A stretch of 57,818 bases of DNA from contig VFJZ01000046.1 of the NCBI GenBank assembly GCA_009885805.1, positions 1 through 57,818 on the forward strand, in the 5' to 3' direction. Shown piece by piece: positions 7,626-15,599 of the stretch. Source of the stretch: Actinomycetota bacterium (lineage in GTDB: Bacteria; Actinomycetota; Thermoleophilia; Gaiellales; F1-60-MAGs149). The notes beneath the pieces were generated by a model that saw only the letters and a program-made list of their open reading frames with translations, searched no databases and was not told the DNA's origin. The stretch's first letter is position 1. Each line of letters begins with the position of its first letter. The translations under genes and the position numbers were made by a program.

Positions 7626-9448
7626 TCGACGCCGAGGCGACCGCCGCCGAGCGGGCCGCCCTTGACCATCTGCTCGGCCCGCCGACCTCGTCCTGGGAGG
7701 GCGGCATCCGCGTGCCCGAGCGCGATACGCGCACGGCGGCCACGGGCCACGCGCAGCGGTCGCGGCGCCACGAGCTGCTGCCCGCGCTGTGGGCGATCCA
7801 GGAGCGCATCGGCTGGATCTCGCCGGGCGCCATCAACTACGTCTGCGAGCGGCTGACCGTGCCGCCGGCCGACGCCTACGGCGTGGCGACGTTCTACGCC
7901 ATGCTCTCCACCGAGCCCCGGCCATCGCGGGTCGTCCACGTCTGCGAGGATCTGGCCTGTCGTTGTCACGGCTCGCAGGAGCTGATAGCGCAGATCGAGG
8001 AGCGCTTCGGCGGCGAGGGCGAGCTGTCCGATGACGGCTCGGCGACGTGGTACCGCTCCCCCTGTCTCGGCCAGTGCGACCGGGCGCCGGCCGTGCTCGT
8101 CTCCGACGCCTCGGAGACGCCGCGCGAGTCGGTGCTGGCGCCGGTCACGGCGTCGACGGCGCTGGCGGTGCTGGCAGGTGGCGAGCCGCCGGCGCTGGTG
8201 TTCCCGCCTCTGCCGCAGGAGGACGAGCCGTCCCTGCGGCTCCTCCGTCGCGTCGGCCGCGTCGATCCGGTCAGCCTCGACGACTACCGGGCCGCCGGCG
8301 GGTACGCGGCGTTGCGCCGCGCGATCGAACTCGGCCCGGACGGCGTGCTGCGCGAGGTCAAGGACGCGAAGCTGCAGGGCCGCGGCGGGGCGGCCTTCCC
8401 TACCGGCGTGAAGTGGGAGGCGGTCGCCAGGCAGCCGGCCCGGCCGCACTACCTGATCTGCAACGCCGACGAGTCCGAGCCGGGGACATTCAAGGACCGC
8501 GCCGTGATCGAGGGCGACCCGTTCGCGCTGATCGAGGCGATGACGATCGCCGCCTACGCGACCGGCTGCGAGCTCGGGTACGTCTACCTGCGAGGCGAGT
8601 ACCCCGACGCGCACCGCATCCTCGGCGCGGCGATTGACGCCGCCCGCGAGCGTGGCCTCCTCGGCGAGGACGTCATGGGCGAGGGCTTCCGCTTCGAGCT
8701 TGTCATCTTCAAGGGCGCGGGCGCGTACATCTGCGGCGAGGAGACGGCGATCTTCAACTCGATCGAGGGCTTTCGTGGCGAACCGCGCAACAAGCCGCCG
8801 TTTCCGGTCGTCGAGGGTGTGTTCTCGAAGCCGACGGTGATCAACAATGTCGAGACGCTCGTCAACGTGCTGGAGATCCTCGAGCGCGGGGGCCCCGGCT
8901 TCGCTGCGGTCGGCACCGAGGCGTCGACGGGGACGAAGCTCTTCTGCGTCTCCGGCCACGTCGTGCGGCCCGGCGTGTACGAGGTGGAGTTCGGCGCGAC
9001 GCTCCGCGAGCTGCTCGAGCTCGCGGGTGGGCTGGCGGCCGGGTCCGAGTTGCAGGCGGTGCTGCTCGGCGGCGCCGCTGGCGGCTTCCTTCGACCGGAC
9101 GAACTCGACTTGCCGTTGACGATGGAAGACGCGCGGGCCGCGAAGACGACCCTCGGGTCGGGCGTCGTGATGGCGCTCGACACGACGGTCGACCTGCCCC
9201 GCTTCCTGCAGCGGATCGCCGCCTTCTTCCGCGACGAGTCCTGTGGCCAGTGCGTCCCCTGCCGCGTCGGCACCGTCCGTCAGCAGGAGGCGCTCGCCCG
9301 GCTCGTCAACGGCCACGGCCGCGGCGACGAGGTCGAACTGATCCGCGAGATCGGCCAGTGCATGCGCGACGCCTCGATCTGCGGCCTGGGTCAGACGGCG
9401 TCGAGTGCCATCGAATCCGCCATCGACCGCCTGGGGGTGTTCAAGTGA
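7610..9448 (+). CDS. Formate dehydrogenase diaphorase subunit, NuoE-NuoF fusion
   Basis: 612 residues fusing the thioredoxin-like 2Fe-2S subunit (NuoE/FdsG) to the flavoprotein (NuoF/FdsB). The NuoE part has Cys112, Cys117, Cys152 and Cys156 (VHVCEDLAC and SPCLGQC). The NuoF part has the NADH/FMN motifs GRGGAAFPTGVKW, NADESEPGTFKDR and GAGAYICGEETAIFNSIEG and a C-terminal 4Fe-4S site ESCGQCVPCRVGT plus a later ICGLG cysteine. It passes electrons from the catalytic subunit to NAD+. ATG 7610 lies inside the end of fdhA (16-nt overlap); GTGA at 9445 overlaps the next gene. Separate genes are common in this family, but fused versions are plausible. Confidence 0.9.
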   Translation: MDIKLIDAEATAAERAALDHLLGPPTSSWEGGIRVPERDTRTAATGHAQRSRRHELLPALWAIQERIGWISPGAINYVCERLTVPPADAYGVATFYAMLSTEPRPSRVVHVCEDLACRCHGSQELIAQIEERFGGEGELSDDGSATWYRSPCLGQCDRAPAVLVSDASETPRESVLAPVTASTALAVLAGGEPPALVFPPLPQEDEPSLRLLRRVGRVDPVSLDDYRAAGGYAALRRAIELGPDGVLREVKDAKLQGRGGAAFPTGVKWEAVARQPARPHYLICNADESEPGTFKDRAVIEGDPFALIEAMTIAAYATGCELGYVYLRGEYPDAHRILGAAIDAARERGLLGEDVMGEGFRFELVIFKGAGAYICGEETAIFNSIEGFRGEPRNKPPFPVVEGVFSKPTVINNVETLVNVLEILERGGPGFAAVGTEASTGTKLFCVSGHVVRPGVYEVEFGATLRELLELAGGLAAGSELQAVLLGGAAGGFLRPDELDLPLTMEDARAAKTTLGSGVVMALDTTVDLPRFLQRIAAFFRDESCGQCVPCRVGTVRQQEALARLVNGHGRGDEVELIREIGQCMRDASICGLGQTASSAIESAIDRLGVFK

Positions 9449-10362
9449 CCCTGATTGCCGCACCGCGTCGGATGGTCGAGTTCGAGGTCGACGGCGAACC
9501 CGTGAAGGTGTTCGAGGGGCAGACGATCCTCGACGGACTCCGCAAGAAGGGCATCGACACACCGACGCTCTGTTACGGCGAGACCTTGCGACCGGCGAAT
9601 GTCTGTCGCGTCTGCGTCGTCGAGATCGAGGGCGCCCGCGTCCTCGCGCCGTCCTGCTCGCGCAAGGCCGAGCCGGGGATGAAGGTGCGGACCGACTCGG
9701 AGCGGGTCCGCCATTCCCGTCGGCTGGTGCTGGAGTTCCTCGCCTCGTCCACGGATCTGTCGACGGCGCCGGAGGCCGAGGCGTACTGCGCCGAGTACGA
9801 GGCGGCACCGGAGCGGTACGGTCCGCCTGCACCGCCGGATCCGGACCGCGATCGCAAACGGGCCGGTCATCACCTCGAGCCGGACGGGCTGACGGCGGCC
9901 ACCGTCTACGCGCCGGTGAAGGTCGACAACGAGTTGTACGTCCGCGACTACTCGAAATGCATCCTCTGTTACAAGTGCGTCGACGCCTGTGGCGACCAGC
10001 ATCAGAACACGTTCGCGATCACCGTCGCCGGCCGCGGTTTCGACGCCCGCATCTCCACAGAGTATGTCGTCGAGTTGCCGGAGTCCGCGTGCGTCTATTG
10101 CGGGAACTGCATCGCGGTCTGCCCGACCGGCGCGCTGATGTTCAAGTCGGAGCACGACCTCCGTGCCGCCGGCGAGTGGGACGCCGAGGGACAGACCGTC
10201 ACGACGACCGTCTGTCCCTACTGTGGCGTCGGCTGCAATCTCGACCTGCACGTGCAGGACAACCGCATCGTGAAGGTGACGAGCCCTGCCGATCACGACG
10301 TCACCCAGGGCAACCTCTGCATCAAGGGGCGCTTCGGCTTCCAGCACGTCCAGGGCCCGTAG
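9445..10362 (+). CDS. Iron-sulfur protein carrying the N-terminal part of formate dehydrogenase alpha
   Basis: 305 residues, GTG start in a GTGA overlap. Order of domains: plant-type 2Fe-2S domain (Cys43, 54, 57, 71), linker, a double 4Fe-4S ferredoxin (Cys172/175/178/182 and Cys216/219/222/226), then the 4Fe-4S domain that normally starts the molybdopterin subunit (VCPYCGVGCNLD, Cys257/260/264, and GNLCIKG, Cys292). It ends at FGFQHVQGP, exactly where RLTTPL of the catalytic gene would continue. The HxxxCxxC type 4Fe-4S site expected after the 2Fe-2S domain in full-length FdsA/NuoG proteins is not visible. It should dock on the catalytic subunit and wire it to NuoEF. Confidence 0.88.
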   Translation: MTLIAAPRRMVEFEVDGEPVKVFEGQTILDGLRKKGIDTPTLCYGETLRPANVCRVCVVEIEGARVLAPSCSRKAEPGMKVRTDSERVRHSRRLVLEFLASSTDLSTAPEAEAYCAEYEAAPERYGPPAPPDPDRDRKRAGHHLEPDGLTAATVYAPVKVDNELYVRDYSKCILCYKCVDACGDQHQNTFAITVAGRGFDARISTEYVVELPESACVYCGNCIAVCPTGALMFKSEHDLRAAGEWDAEGQTVTTTVCPYCGVGCNLDLHVQDNRIVKVTSPADHDVTQGNLCIKGRFGFQHVQGP

Positions 10363-10364
10363 CC

Positions 10365-11195
10365 GTGCGCGGGGCGAGCGTTGACGCTCAGGTCGTGCGC
10401 TACGGCCCTGCCGGCGCACGCCGGCGCCGTGATCGCCTCGCTGGCGAAGAGCCGCTCGAGATCCGTGTCGAGGGACTCGGGCAGCCGGCCGTCCGCGTCG
10501 CAGTGACGATGCGCACGCCGGGTGCCGACTTCGACCTCGCGGCCGGCTTTCTCTTCACGGAGGGCCTTCTGCACGCGCCGGAGGAGATCGCCGCGATCAA
10601 GTACTGCACCGACGTCGAGCGCAGCGAGCAGGAGTTCAACGTCGTCACCGTGCACCTGCGCCGGCCGTTCGACGCGACGAGCCTGCAGCGGAACTTCTAC
10701 GCCACGTCGAGTTGCGGCGTCTGTGGGAAGGCCTCGATCGACCAGATCGAGGTGACCTGCGCGCCGCTGGCGCCGGGTCCCGTGGTCGAGCCGGCCGTGC
10801 TCCTCGGGTTGCCGGAACTCCTCCGCGCCCGCCAGCCGACCTTCGAACGCACGGGCGGCTTGCACGCGGCAGGCCTGTTCACGGCGACCGGCGAGCTGAT
10901 CGAGCTGCGCGAGGACGTCGGACGACACAACGCCCTCGACAAGGTGATCGGCGCGCGCTTCGGCGCCGGCGCGACGCCACTCGCGGACCATCTCGTGCTC
11001 GTTTCGGGGCGGATCGGGTTCGAACTCGTTCAGAAGGCGGCGGTCGCCGGTATCCCTCTGCTGGCCGCGGTCGGTGCGCCGTCGAGTCTGGCCGTCGATG
11101 CCGCCCGGCGGCTCGGCGTGACCCTCGTCGGGTTCCTGCGGGACGACGGCTTCAACGTCTACAGCTACACCGAGCGCGTCGCTCCGTCGTCGTGA
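10365..11195 (+). CDS. fdhD: FdhD, sulfur carrier for formate dehydrogenase
   Basis: 276 residues. FdhD transfers sulfur from the cysteine desulfurase to the molybdenum cofactor, needed for active formate dehydrogenase. Seen: EEPLEIRVEG, VTMRTPGADFDLAAGFL, the CxxC pair SSCGVCGK (Cys117 and Cys120), LREDVGRHNALDKV and VSGRIGFELVQKA. The GTG at 10365, 2 nt after the preceding stop codon, is the best start. The end overlaps moeA by GTGA. Its place in the operon supports maturation of the Sec enzyme. Confidence 0.92.
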   Translation: MRGASVDAQVVRYGPAGARRRRDRLAGEEPLEIRVEGLGQPAVRVAVTMRTPGADFDLAAGFLFTEGLLHAPEEIAAIKYCTDVERSEQEFNVVTVHLRRPFDATSLQRNFYATSSCGVCGKASIDQIEVTCAPLAPGPVVEPAVLLGLPELLRARQPTFERTGGLHAAGLFTATGELIELREDVGRHNALDKVIGARFGAGATPLADHLVLVSGRIGFELVQKAAVAGIPLLAAVGAPSSLAVDAARRLGVTLVGFLRDDGFNVYSYTERVAPSS

Positions 11196-12289
11196 CGTTG
11201 CGGAACGTCACGGTCGCGGCCGCGCTTGAGGCCTGGGGGGCGCGTCTCGATCTGGATGCGGAGACGGTCGCGCCGCACGAGGCGTGTGGCCGACTGCTCG
11301 CTACGCCCGTCGTCGCCGGACGGCCGTCGCCGGCCGTGCGCTGCGCGGCGATGGACGGCTACGCCGTCCTCGCCTCCTCGACTCCGGGTAGCCTCGGTCC
11401 GAGCGCCTTCGCGCCGATCGACACCGGCGCCCCGATTCCCGAGCAGTTCGATGCCGTAGTCCGGCGCGAGGTCGCCGTAGTGGCGGAAGATCGGCTCGAT
11501 GTGCCGGTCGTCACGGCCGGGACGGACGTGCGCCCGGTCGGTGAGGACTTCGTGGCCGGGGTGGTCCTCGTCGCGGGCGGCGTGCTCGACCCGTTGACGC
11601 TCGCGCTGGCGGTCGCCGGCGGCAACGCAACGGTCGCGGTGGCGCGCCGGGCCCGGGTCGCGATCGTGCCGACCGGGGACGAGGTCGTCGCCGCCGGTGA
11701 CGTCGGCCGGCCGTCCGACGTGATCGACTCGAACTCGCCGATGCTCGCCGCGCAGGTTGGCGAGGCGGGCGGGACGCCGAACGTGTGCGCGATCGTCCCC
11801 GACGACCCGGACGCCATCGCGGGTGCCGTCGCGGCCGCCGCCGTCGACGCCGACCTGGTTCTTCTGGTCGCGGGGTCGTCAGGGGGGCGCCGCGATCACG
11901 GCGCCGCCGTCATCCGCCGACTCGGCGATCTCGCGGTCGACGGCGTCGCCGTGCGGCCGGGGCACCCGGTCCTGCTCGGGCACATCTCCGGGACGCCGAT
12001 CGTCGGTGTGCCCGGCTATCCGGTGTCCGCCGCGCTGACGTTCGAGCTGTTCGTCCGGCCGCTGCTCGCGCCGCCGCGACCGCAGCTGTCGGTCCCGCTC
12101 GGAGCGGCGGTCGACGCCGGCCCGGTCGAGCGAGTCGTGCCGGTGCGGCTCGCGGACGGCGCGGCCTGGCCGTTGCGGACGCGCGCCTCGTCGCTGGCGG
12201 TGCTGGCGGGCGCCGACGGCTACGTGCGCGTACCGGCGGGGACGGTGCTGGCCCTGGGCGCGATCGTCGTCGTGTCGTTGTTCGCGTAA
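11192..12289 (+). CDS. moeA: Molybdopterin molybdotransferase MoeA
   Basis: 365 residues, slightly shorter than most MoeA proteins. Seen: CAAMDGYAVLAS in domain III, FAPIDTGAPIPEQFDAVVRR, VAIVPTGDEVV and DSNSPMLAAQ of the MPT-binding fold, GSSGGRRDHGA near the active site, and VVGVPGYPVSAALTFELFV, with domain IV at the C-terminus. It inserts Mo (or W) into adenylylated molybdopterin. GTG start at 11192 in a GTGA overlap with fdhD. Last gene of the fdh operon. Confidence 0.9.
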   Translation: MTLRNVTVAAALEAWGARLDLDAETVAPHEACGRLLATPVVAGRPSPAVRCAAMDGYAVLASSTPGSLGPSAFAPIDTGAPIPEQFDAVVRREVAVVAEDRLDVPVVTAGTDVRPVGEDFVAGVVLVAGGVLDPLTLALAVAGGNATVAVARRARVAIVPTGDEVVAAGDVGRPSDVIDSNSPMLAAQVGEAGGTPNVCAIVPDDPDAIAGAVAAAAVDADLVLLVAGSSGGRRDHGAAVIRRLGDLAVDGVAVRPGHPVLLGHISGTPIVGVPGYPVSAALTFELFVRPLLAPPRPQLSVPLGAAVDAGPVERVVPVRLADGAAWPLRTRASSLAVLAGADGYVRVPAGTVLALGAIVVVSLFA

Positions 12290-12547
12290 CGGCGCGTGTG
12301 TGCCGAGACCGCCGCGTTTCTCACGGACCGCGCGCGAGTCTGACGCGAGCCCGTGCGCGGGCCTGGCTCCTTTTCGGACATTCCCGGCCGCGAGGCCTGG
12401 CGCGTGTCCGAGAACGAGCCTGACCAGTGAACGCGACCCTCGCAGTCCGTGACAGAGGCGTGACCTGTCGAGCGCCGTACGCGCGCTCAGGACTCCGGCT
12501 GGTGTCGAGCCTGTCGAGCCAGTGCGTGTCCGTGGCAGGTTGCGCCA
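12290..12547. other. Gene-free interval with a hairpin
   Basis: No coding frame here looks real. TTTTCGGACA (12371-12380) pairs with TGTCCGAGAA (12405-12414), 10 bp with one G-U pair, around a 24-nt loop that contains a smaller GGCC/GGCC fold. It may be a transcription end for the fdh operon or an intergenic palindrome; no T-run follows. Confidence 0.35.
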
Positions 12548-13018
12548 GTGTCCGCTGGTCGTCGCCGAGCTCCCCGGCGCGCCCGACTCGTTGCCGGCGC
12601 GGCGGCGATGCTCGCCGCTGGCTGCGGCTCGTCGCAGAGCCCCAAGCCGCCGCAGGCGTCGATCCAATCGGGCGGCACTTCGGTCGCGATGACCCTCGCC
12701 GGCTACTGCTGGACCGGAAGTGGCGTCGCGGTATGCGCCGACGGTGGCGAACTCACATGCAACAGATCCGACCCAGTCCCGGTGGCTACCGTCGCGGTGG
12801 GCGACGGCGACCGCGTGACGGTCCGCCTTGGCTTCGATTTCCGCACCGTCGTTGCCGACGCTGCTGGGCGGCCCGTCGGCGCCACTGTTGCCGGGTCGGA
12901 GGTAGTGCTGTCGGACCTGCCGAAGCCTGGCTCCGACGGGCTCGTCCTGCGGCTCGTCGCGACGGCCGACGGAGGCGACGCCGCCTACTGGGCCTGCCTG
13001 CGGGCAGCTTCGGGCTGA
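12548..13018 (+). CDS. Predicted lipoprotein of unknown function
   Basis: 156 residues starting at GTG 12548. A basic start (GRRRAPRRAR) is followed by a hydrophobic stretch ending in the lipobox LAAGC (cysteine near residue 26), so export and lipid anchoring are predicted. The mature part has four further cysteines (YCWTG, VCADGG, TCNRS, WACLRAASG) that could form two disulfides. I do not recognise the domain. Start is uncertain: only a weak GGCAGG lies upstream. Confidence 0.55.
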   Translation: MSAGRRRAPRRARLVAGAAAMLAAGCGSSQSPKPPQASIQSGGTSVAMTLAGYCWTGSGVAVCADGGELTCNRSDPVPVATVAVGDGDRVTVRLGFDFRTVVADAAGRPVGATVAGSEVVLSDLPKPGSDGLVLRLVATADGGDAAYWACLRAASG

Positions 13019-13044
13019 TCGTCGCCACCGTCACCGGCCCGCCG

Positions 13045-13057
13045 TAGAATCGGCGCC
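13045..13057 (+). promoter_or_regulatory. Leaderless-type promoter of the amidohydrolase gene
   Basis: TAGAAT at 13045-13050 is followed by 7 nt and then ATG 13058. There is no room for a ribosome-binding site, so transcription likely starts at the ATG. Confidence 0.55.
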
Positions 13058-14650
13058 ATGCTGCTCCTCACCGGCGGTCGCGTCCGCACCCTCGACGCCA
13101 CCGGCACCGTCGCAACGGCGCTCGCAGTCGACGGCGACCGGATCACTGCCGTCGGTTCCGACGCCGCGATCCTCGCGCTCGACGGCGAGCGCGTCGACCT
13201 CGCCGGCCGTACCGTCATCCCGGGACTGATCGACGCCCACAACCACCTGCTGATGACCGGGCTCGGCCTTGCGCAGCTGCAGCTCTTCGACTGCCGCTCG
13301 ATCGCCGAGATCGTCGATCGCGTCGCCGAGCGGTGCCGCGAGCTGCCGCCCGGGGCCTGGGTCCTCGGCCGCGGCTGGGACGAGAGCCTGCTCGACGAGC
13401 GGCGCCACCCGACGCGGCATGATCTCGACCCCGTCTCGCCGGATCATCCGGTCGTACTCGAACGCGTCTGGAACAAGCTGACCTGCAACTCCCGTGCGCT
13501 CGCCCGAGCCGGGATCACGCGCGAGACGCCCAACCCCGCCGGGACGCTCTACGCGGGCTCGTTCGAGCGCGACGCCGACGGCCATCCGACCGGACTGTTC
13601 CGCGACCGTGCCAAGGATCTCATCCGTCGTGTCGTCCCCGAGCCGGACGAAGCCGCACTCGTCGCTGCGATCGACGGCGGCTGCCGCGCGTACAACCGCC
13701 TCGGACTGACTTCAGTCTGCGAACCGGGCCTCTACCCGCACGAGATTCGTGCCTACCAGCAGGCCGAACGCGAGGGACGGCTGAGCGTCCGCGTCGACCT
13801 GATGATGGCGGCCTGGGGCTGGGGCGGTGCCGCAGAGGAGGCCGGCCTACGCGACCGACTGTCCGCCGTCGGCCTGCAGACCGGTTTCGGTGGCGCGATG
13901 CTCCGGCTCGGCGGTGTCAAGTTGCTGCCAGACGGCGGCATCGGCGACCGCACGGCCCGCGTCTACGAGCCGTACCTGGAGGGCGGCAACGGCACCTGGG
14001 TGATCGACCCCGCCGAGCTGCCCGGCATCGTCAGGTTCTGCCACGACCTCGGCTTTGCCATCGATACCCACACCTGTGGGGACGAGGCGCAACAGGTCAC
14101 CGTCGAGGCCTACGCCGCGGCGCAGTCGACGAACCCGCGACCGTGGCTGCGCCACCGCGTCCATCACGCGTACTTCCCGACCGCTCGTGCGCTCGACCTG
14201 ATGGCGACCCACCGCATCGGCGCGGTCGTCTCGAACCCATTCCTGACGTCCCTCGCGGAGAGCTTCGTGACGTCGCTCGGCGAGGAGCGTGCGCGCCGCG
14301 CGATGCCGATGCGTACCTACCTCGATCGTGGCATCCCGCTGGCCGGTTCGTCGGATTCCCCGGTCGCCGACCACAACCCGTGGGTCGGCATCCACGCCGC
14401 CTGCGCCCGGCGCACCGAGCACGGCCGCGAGCTCGATCAGACGGAGTGCCTGACCGTCGAGGAGGCGCTCCGCTCCTACACGAACGGCGGCGCGTGGATG
14501 ATCGGCCGCGATGACGACCTCGGCTCGCTGGAGGTGTGCAAGCGGGCCGACCTCGTGGTGCTGGAGGAGGACCCGCTCGCCGTGCCGATTGACGACCTCA
14601 GGCACGTCGTGCCTGATCGCGTCATGGGCGGTGGGCGGTGGGTGGCGTGA
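13058..14650 (+). CDS. Amidohydrolase family 3 (YtcJ-like) protein
   Basis: 530-residue metal-dependent hydrolase. N-terminal beta sandwich ending in VIPGLIDAHNHLLMTG (HxH metal ligands, near residues 60-65), long insertion, then GGVKLLPDGGIGDRTA (Lys probably carboxylated), DTHTCGD, LRHRVHHAYF and SSDSPVADHNPWVGI with the catalytic Asp near 430. The C-terminus has the usual KRADLVVLEEDPL. Family members remove N-formyl or acyl groups or open cyclic amides; substrate cannot be read. The leaderless ATG is supported by TAGAAT 7 nt upstream. Confidence 0.85.
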   Translation: MLLLTGGRVRTLDATGTVATALAVDGDRITAVGSDAAILALDGERVDLAGRTVIPGLIDAHNHLLMTGLGLAQLQLFDCRSIAEIVDRVAERCRELPPGAWVLGRGWDESLLDERRHPTRHDLDPVSPDHPVVLERVWNKLTCNSRALARAGITRETPNPAGTLYAGSFERDADGHPTGLFRDRAKDLIRRVVPEPDEAALVAAIDGGCRAYNRLGLTSVCEPGLYPHEIRAYQQAEREGRLSVRVDLMMAAWGWGGAAEEAGLRDRLSAVGLQTGFGGAMLRLGGVKLLPDGGIGDRTARVYEPYLEGGNGTWVIDPAELPGIVRFCHDLGFAIDTHTCGDEAQQVTVEAYAAAQSTNPRPWLRHRVHHAYFPTARALDLMATHRIGAVVSNPFLTSLAESFVTSLGEERARRAMPMRTYLDRGIPLAGSSDSPVADHNPWVGIHAACARRTEHGRELDQTECLTVEEALRSYTNGGAWMIGRDDDLGSLEVCKRADLVVLEEDPLAVPIDDLRHVVPDRVMGGGRWVA

Positions 14651-14656
14651 CGGCGG

Positions 14657-15073
14657 CTACAGCCCGGCGATGACCTGGTCGGGCCGTGCGACCTCGAGGC
14701 CTACGACGTCATCGAAGTCGCGGTCGGCGGTGACGAGCCGCAGGCGGTTGCCGAGTGCCACGGCGGCGATGATCGCGTCGTTGACGCTGAGGCGGGGTGA
14801 CGAGCCGTAGAGGCGGAGCGCGCGCTCGCGCGTCGTCGCGTCGGGCGCGATCACTCCGGTGGCGACGGCAATCATCTCAAGCGCGAGTCCGATCGCCTCC
14901 GGTCGGTCTGACCGGCGCGCACGCGCATGCACGAACTCCGCGATCACGATGTCCGTCAGGTACGCGTCAACGACCCCCCTCGCGCAGGCACCGATCAGCT
15001 CGCGCGCCGGGTCCCGCAGCGCGTGTTCGCCGCCCGTGGCGTACAGCAGGACGTTCGTGTCGAGGAGGATCAC
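14657..15073 (-). CDS. vapC: VapC-type PIN-domain toxin
   Basis: 138-residue PIN-domain RNase. Acidic Mg-binding residues appear in LLDTNVLLYA, in IVIAEFVHARAR, in SVNDAIIAAVA and in TADRDFDDV. It overlaps the antitoxin gene by 4 nt (15070-15073), so the antitoxin is made first and coupled. Such toxins cut tRNA or rRNA when freed. The 3' end is 3 bp from the convergent amidohydrolase. Confidence 0.88.
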   Translation of the reverse strand: MILLDTNVLLYATGGEHALRDPARELIGACARGVVDAYLTDIVIAEFVHARARRSDRPEAIGLALEMIAVATGVIAPDATTRERALRLYGSSPRLSVNDAIIAAVALGNRLRLVTADRDFDDVVGLEVARPDQVIAGL

Positions 15074-15315
15074 GACACGTCGAGCATCGCATCGAGTTCC
15101 CGCTCGAGGTCTGCCGGGTCGGCCGGCAGCCCGACGGATGGCGCTGCGAGAATGCGCTCGAGCGCGTCGAGACGGCGCGCCGGCGCCGTGTCGATCGTCC
15201 GGTCGATCGCCTCCCGGACGACGGCTCCGACCGACATCCCGCGCTCGCGCGCATGCTGCTCGAGGCGGTGGTACTGCGCGGACGCGACGAGCACCTGCAA
15301 GCGGTGGCTGAGCAT
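15070..15315 (-). CDS. vapB: VapB-type antitoxin, ribbon-helix-helix
   Basis: 81 residues. N-terminal beta strand and two helices (RLQVLVASAQYHRLEQHARE, then GMSVGAVVREAIDRTID) of an RHH DNA-binding domain; the C-terminal tail (DLERELDAMLDV) should wrap the toxin. Two ATGs compete, 15321 and 15315. I choose 15315 because TATGCT (15322-15327 on the minus strand) ends exactly 6 nt before it, as at other leaderless genes here. The promoter and start are covered by an 11-bp tandem repeat, a probable autoregulatory operator. Confidence 0.8.
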   Translation of the reverse strand: MLSHRLQVLVASAQYHRLEQHARERGMSVGAVVREAIDRTIDTAPARRLDALERILAAPSVGLPADPADLERELDAMLDVS

Positions 15316-15332
15316 GCTCATAGCATACTCAT
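15311..15332 (-). promoter_or_regulatory. vapBC promoter and operator
   Basis: On the minus strand ATGAGTATGCT (15332-15322) and ATGAGCATGCT (15321-15311) are tandem 11-bp repeats differing at one base, one helical turn apart. The second lies in a 12-bp perfect palindrome TGAGCATGCTCA. The -10 TATGCT falls inside the first unit, so binding of VapBC would shut off transcription. Confidence 0.55.
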
Positions 15333-15342
15333 TTCGAGCGAG

Positions 15343-15466
15343 TCATGACGGGTGGACGGCACGCATGATCCGCTCGCGGCGGGCGACCGCCGCGCAGGCC
15401 TCGGCCCGAACTGACGCCGAGGTCGCCGGCCGTGACGAGTTCGCGCAGCCGCGGCGGACGCAAGCC
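15343..15466 (-). pseudogene. Decayed copy of a 3-hydroxyacyl-CoA dehydrogenase C-terminus
   Basis: Minus-strand peptides LRELVTAGDLGVSSGRGLRG and, in another frame, VARRERIMRAVHPS match the last 45 residues of the intact gene at 16245 (LRAMVAAGDRGVASGRGLRG and IARRERIMRAVRAARS). DNA from GGACGGCACGCATGATCCGC onward is nearly identical to 16259 onward. About 28 nt are missing from this copy, which causes the frameshift. It is a partial tandem-like duplicate about 900 bp from its source. Confidence 0.65.
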
Positions 15467-15599
15467 CGCGAGAACGCTGGGTTCGGCGCTGCCGCGGAGC
15501 GCGCGCTCGCACCGGCGTCTCGATGATCGGCCGCTGAACGGGCTGCACCGTCCGCTCGTCGACGCCCAGTCCGAGGTGTCAACGGTTCGGTGCAGTCTG

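Noticed and set aside
7277-9832. Long minus-strand frame of 851 codons
   Set aside because: Antisense to the NuoEF and fdhA genes; arginine- and histidine-rich composition typical of shadow frames in GC-rich DNA.
12371-12414. Rho-independent terminator of the fdh operon
   Set aside because: The stem is followed by no T-run and the loop is long; kept only as a hairpin in an intergenic feature.
12427-13047. 206-codon frame beginning MNATLAVRDRG
   Set aside because: It overlaps the lipoprotein gene in another frame and has shadow-like composition, without signal peptide or motifs.
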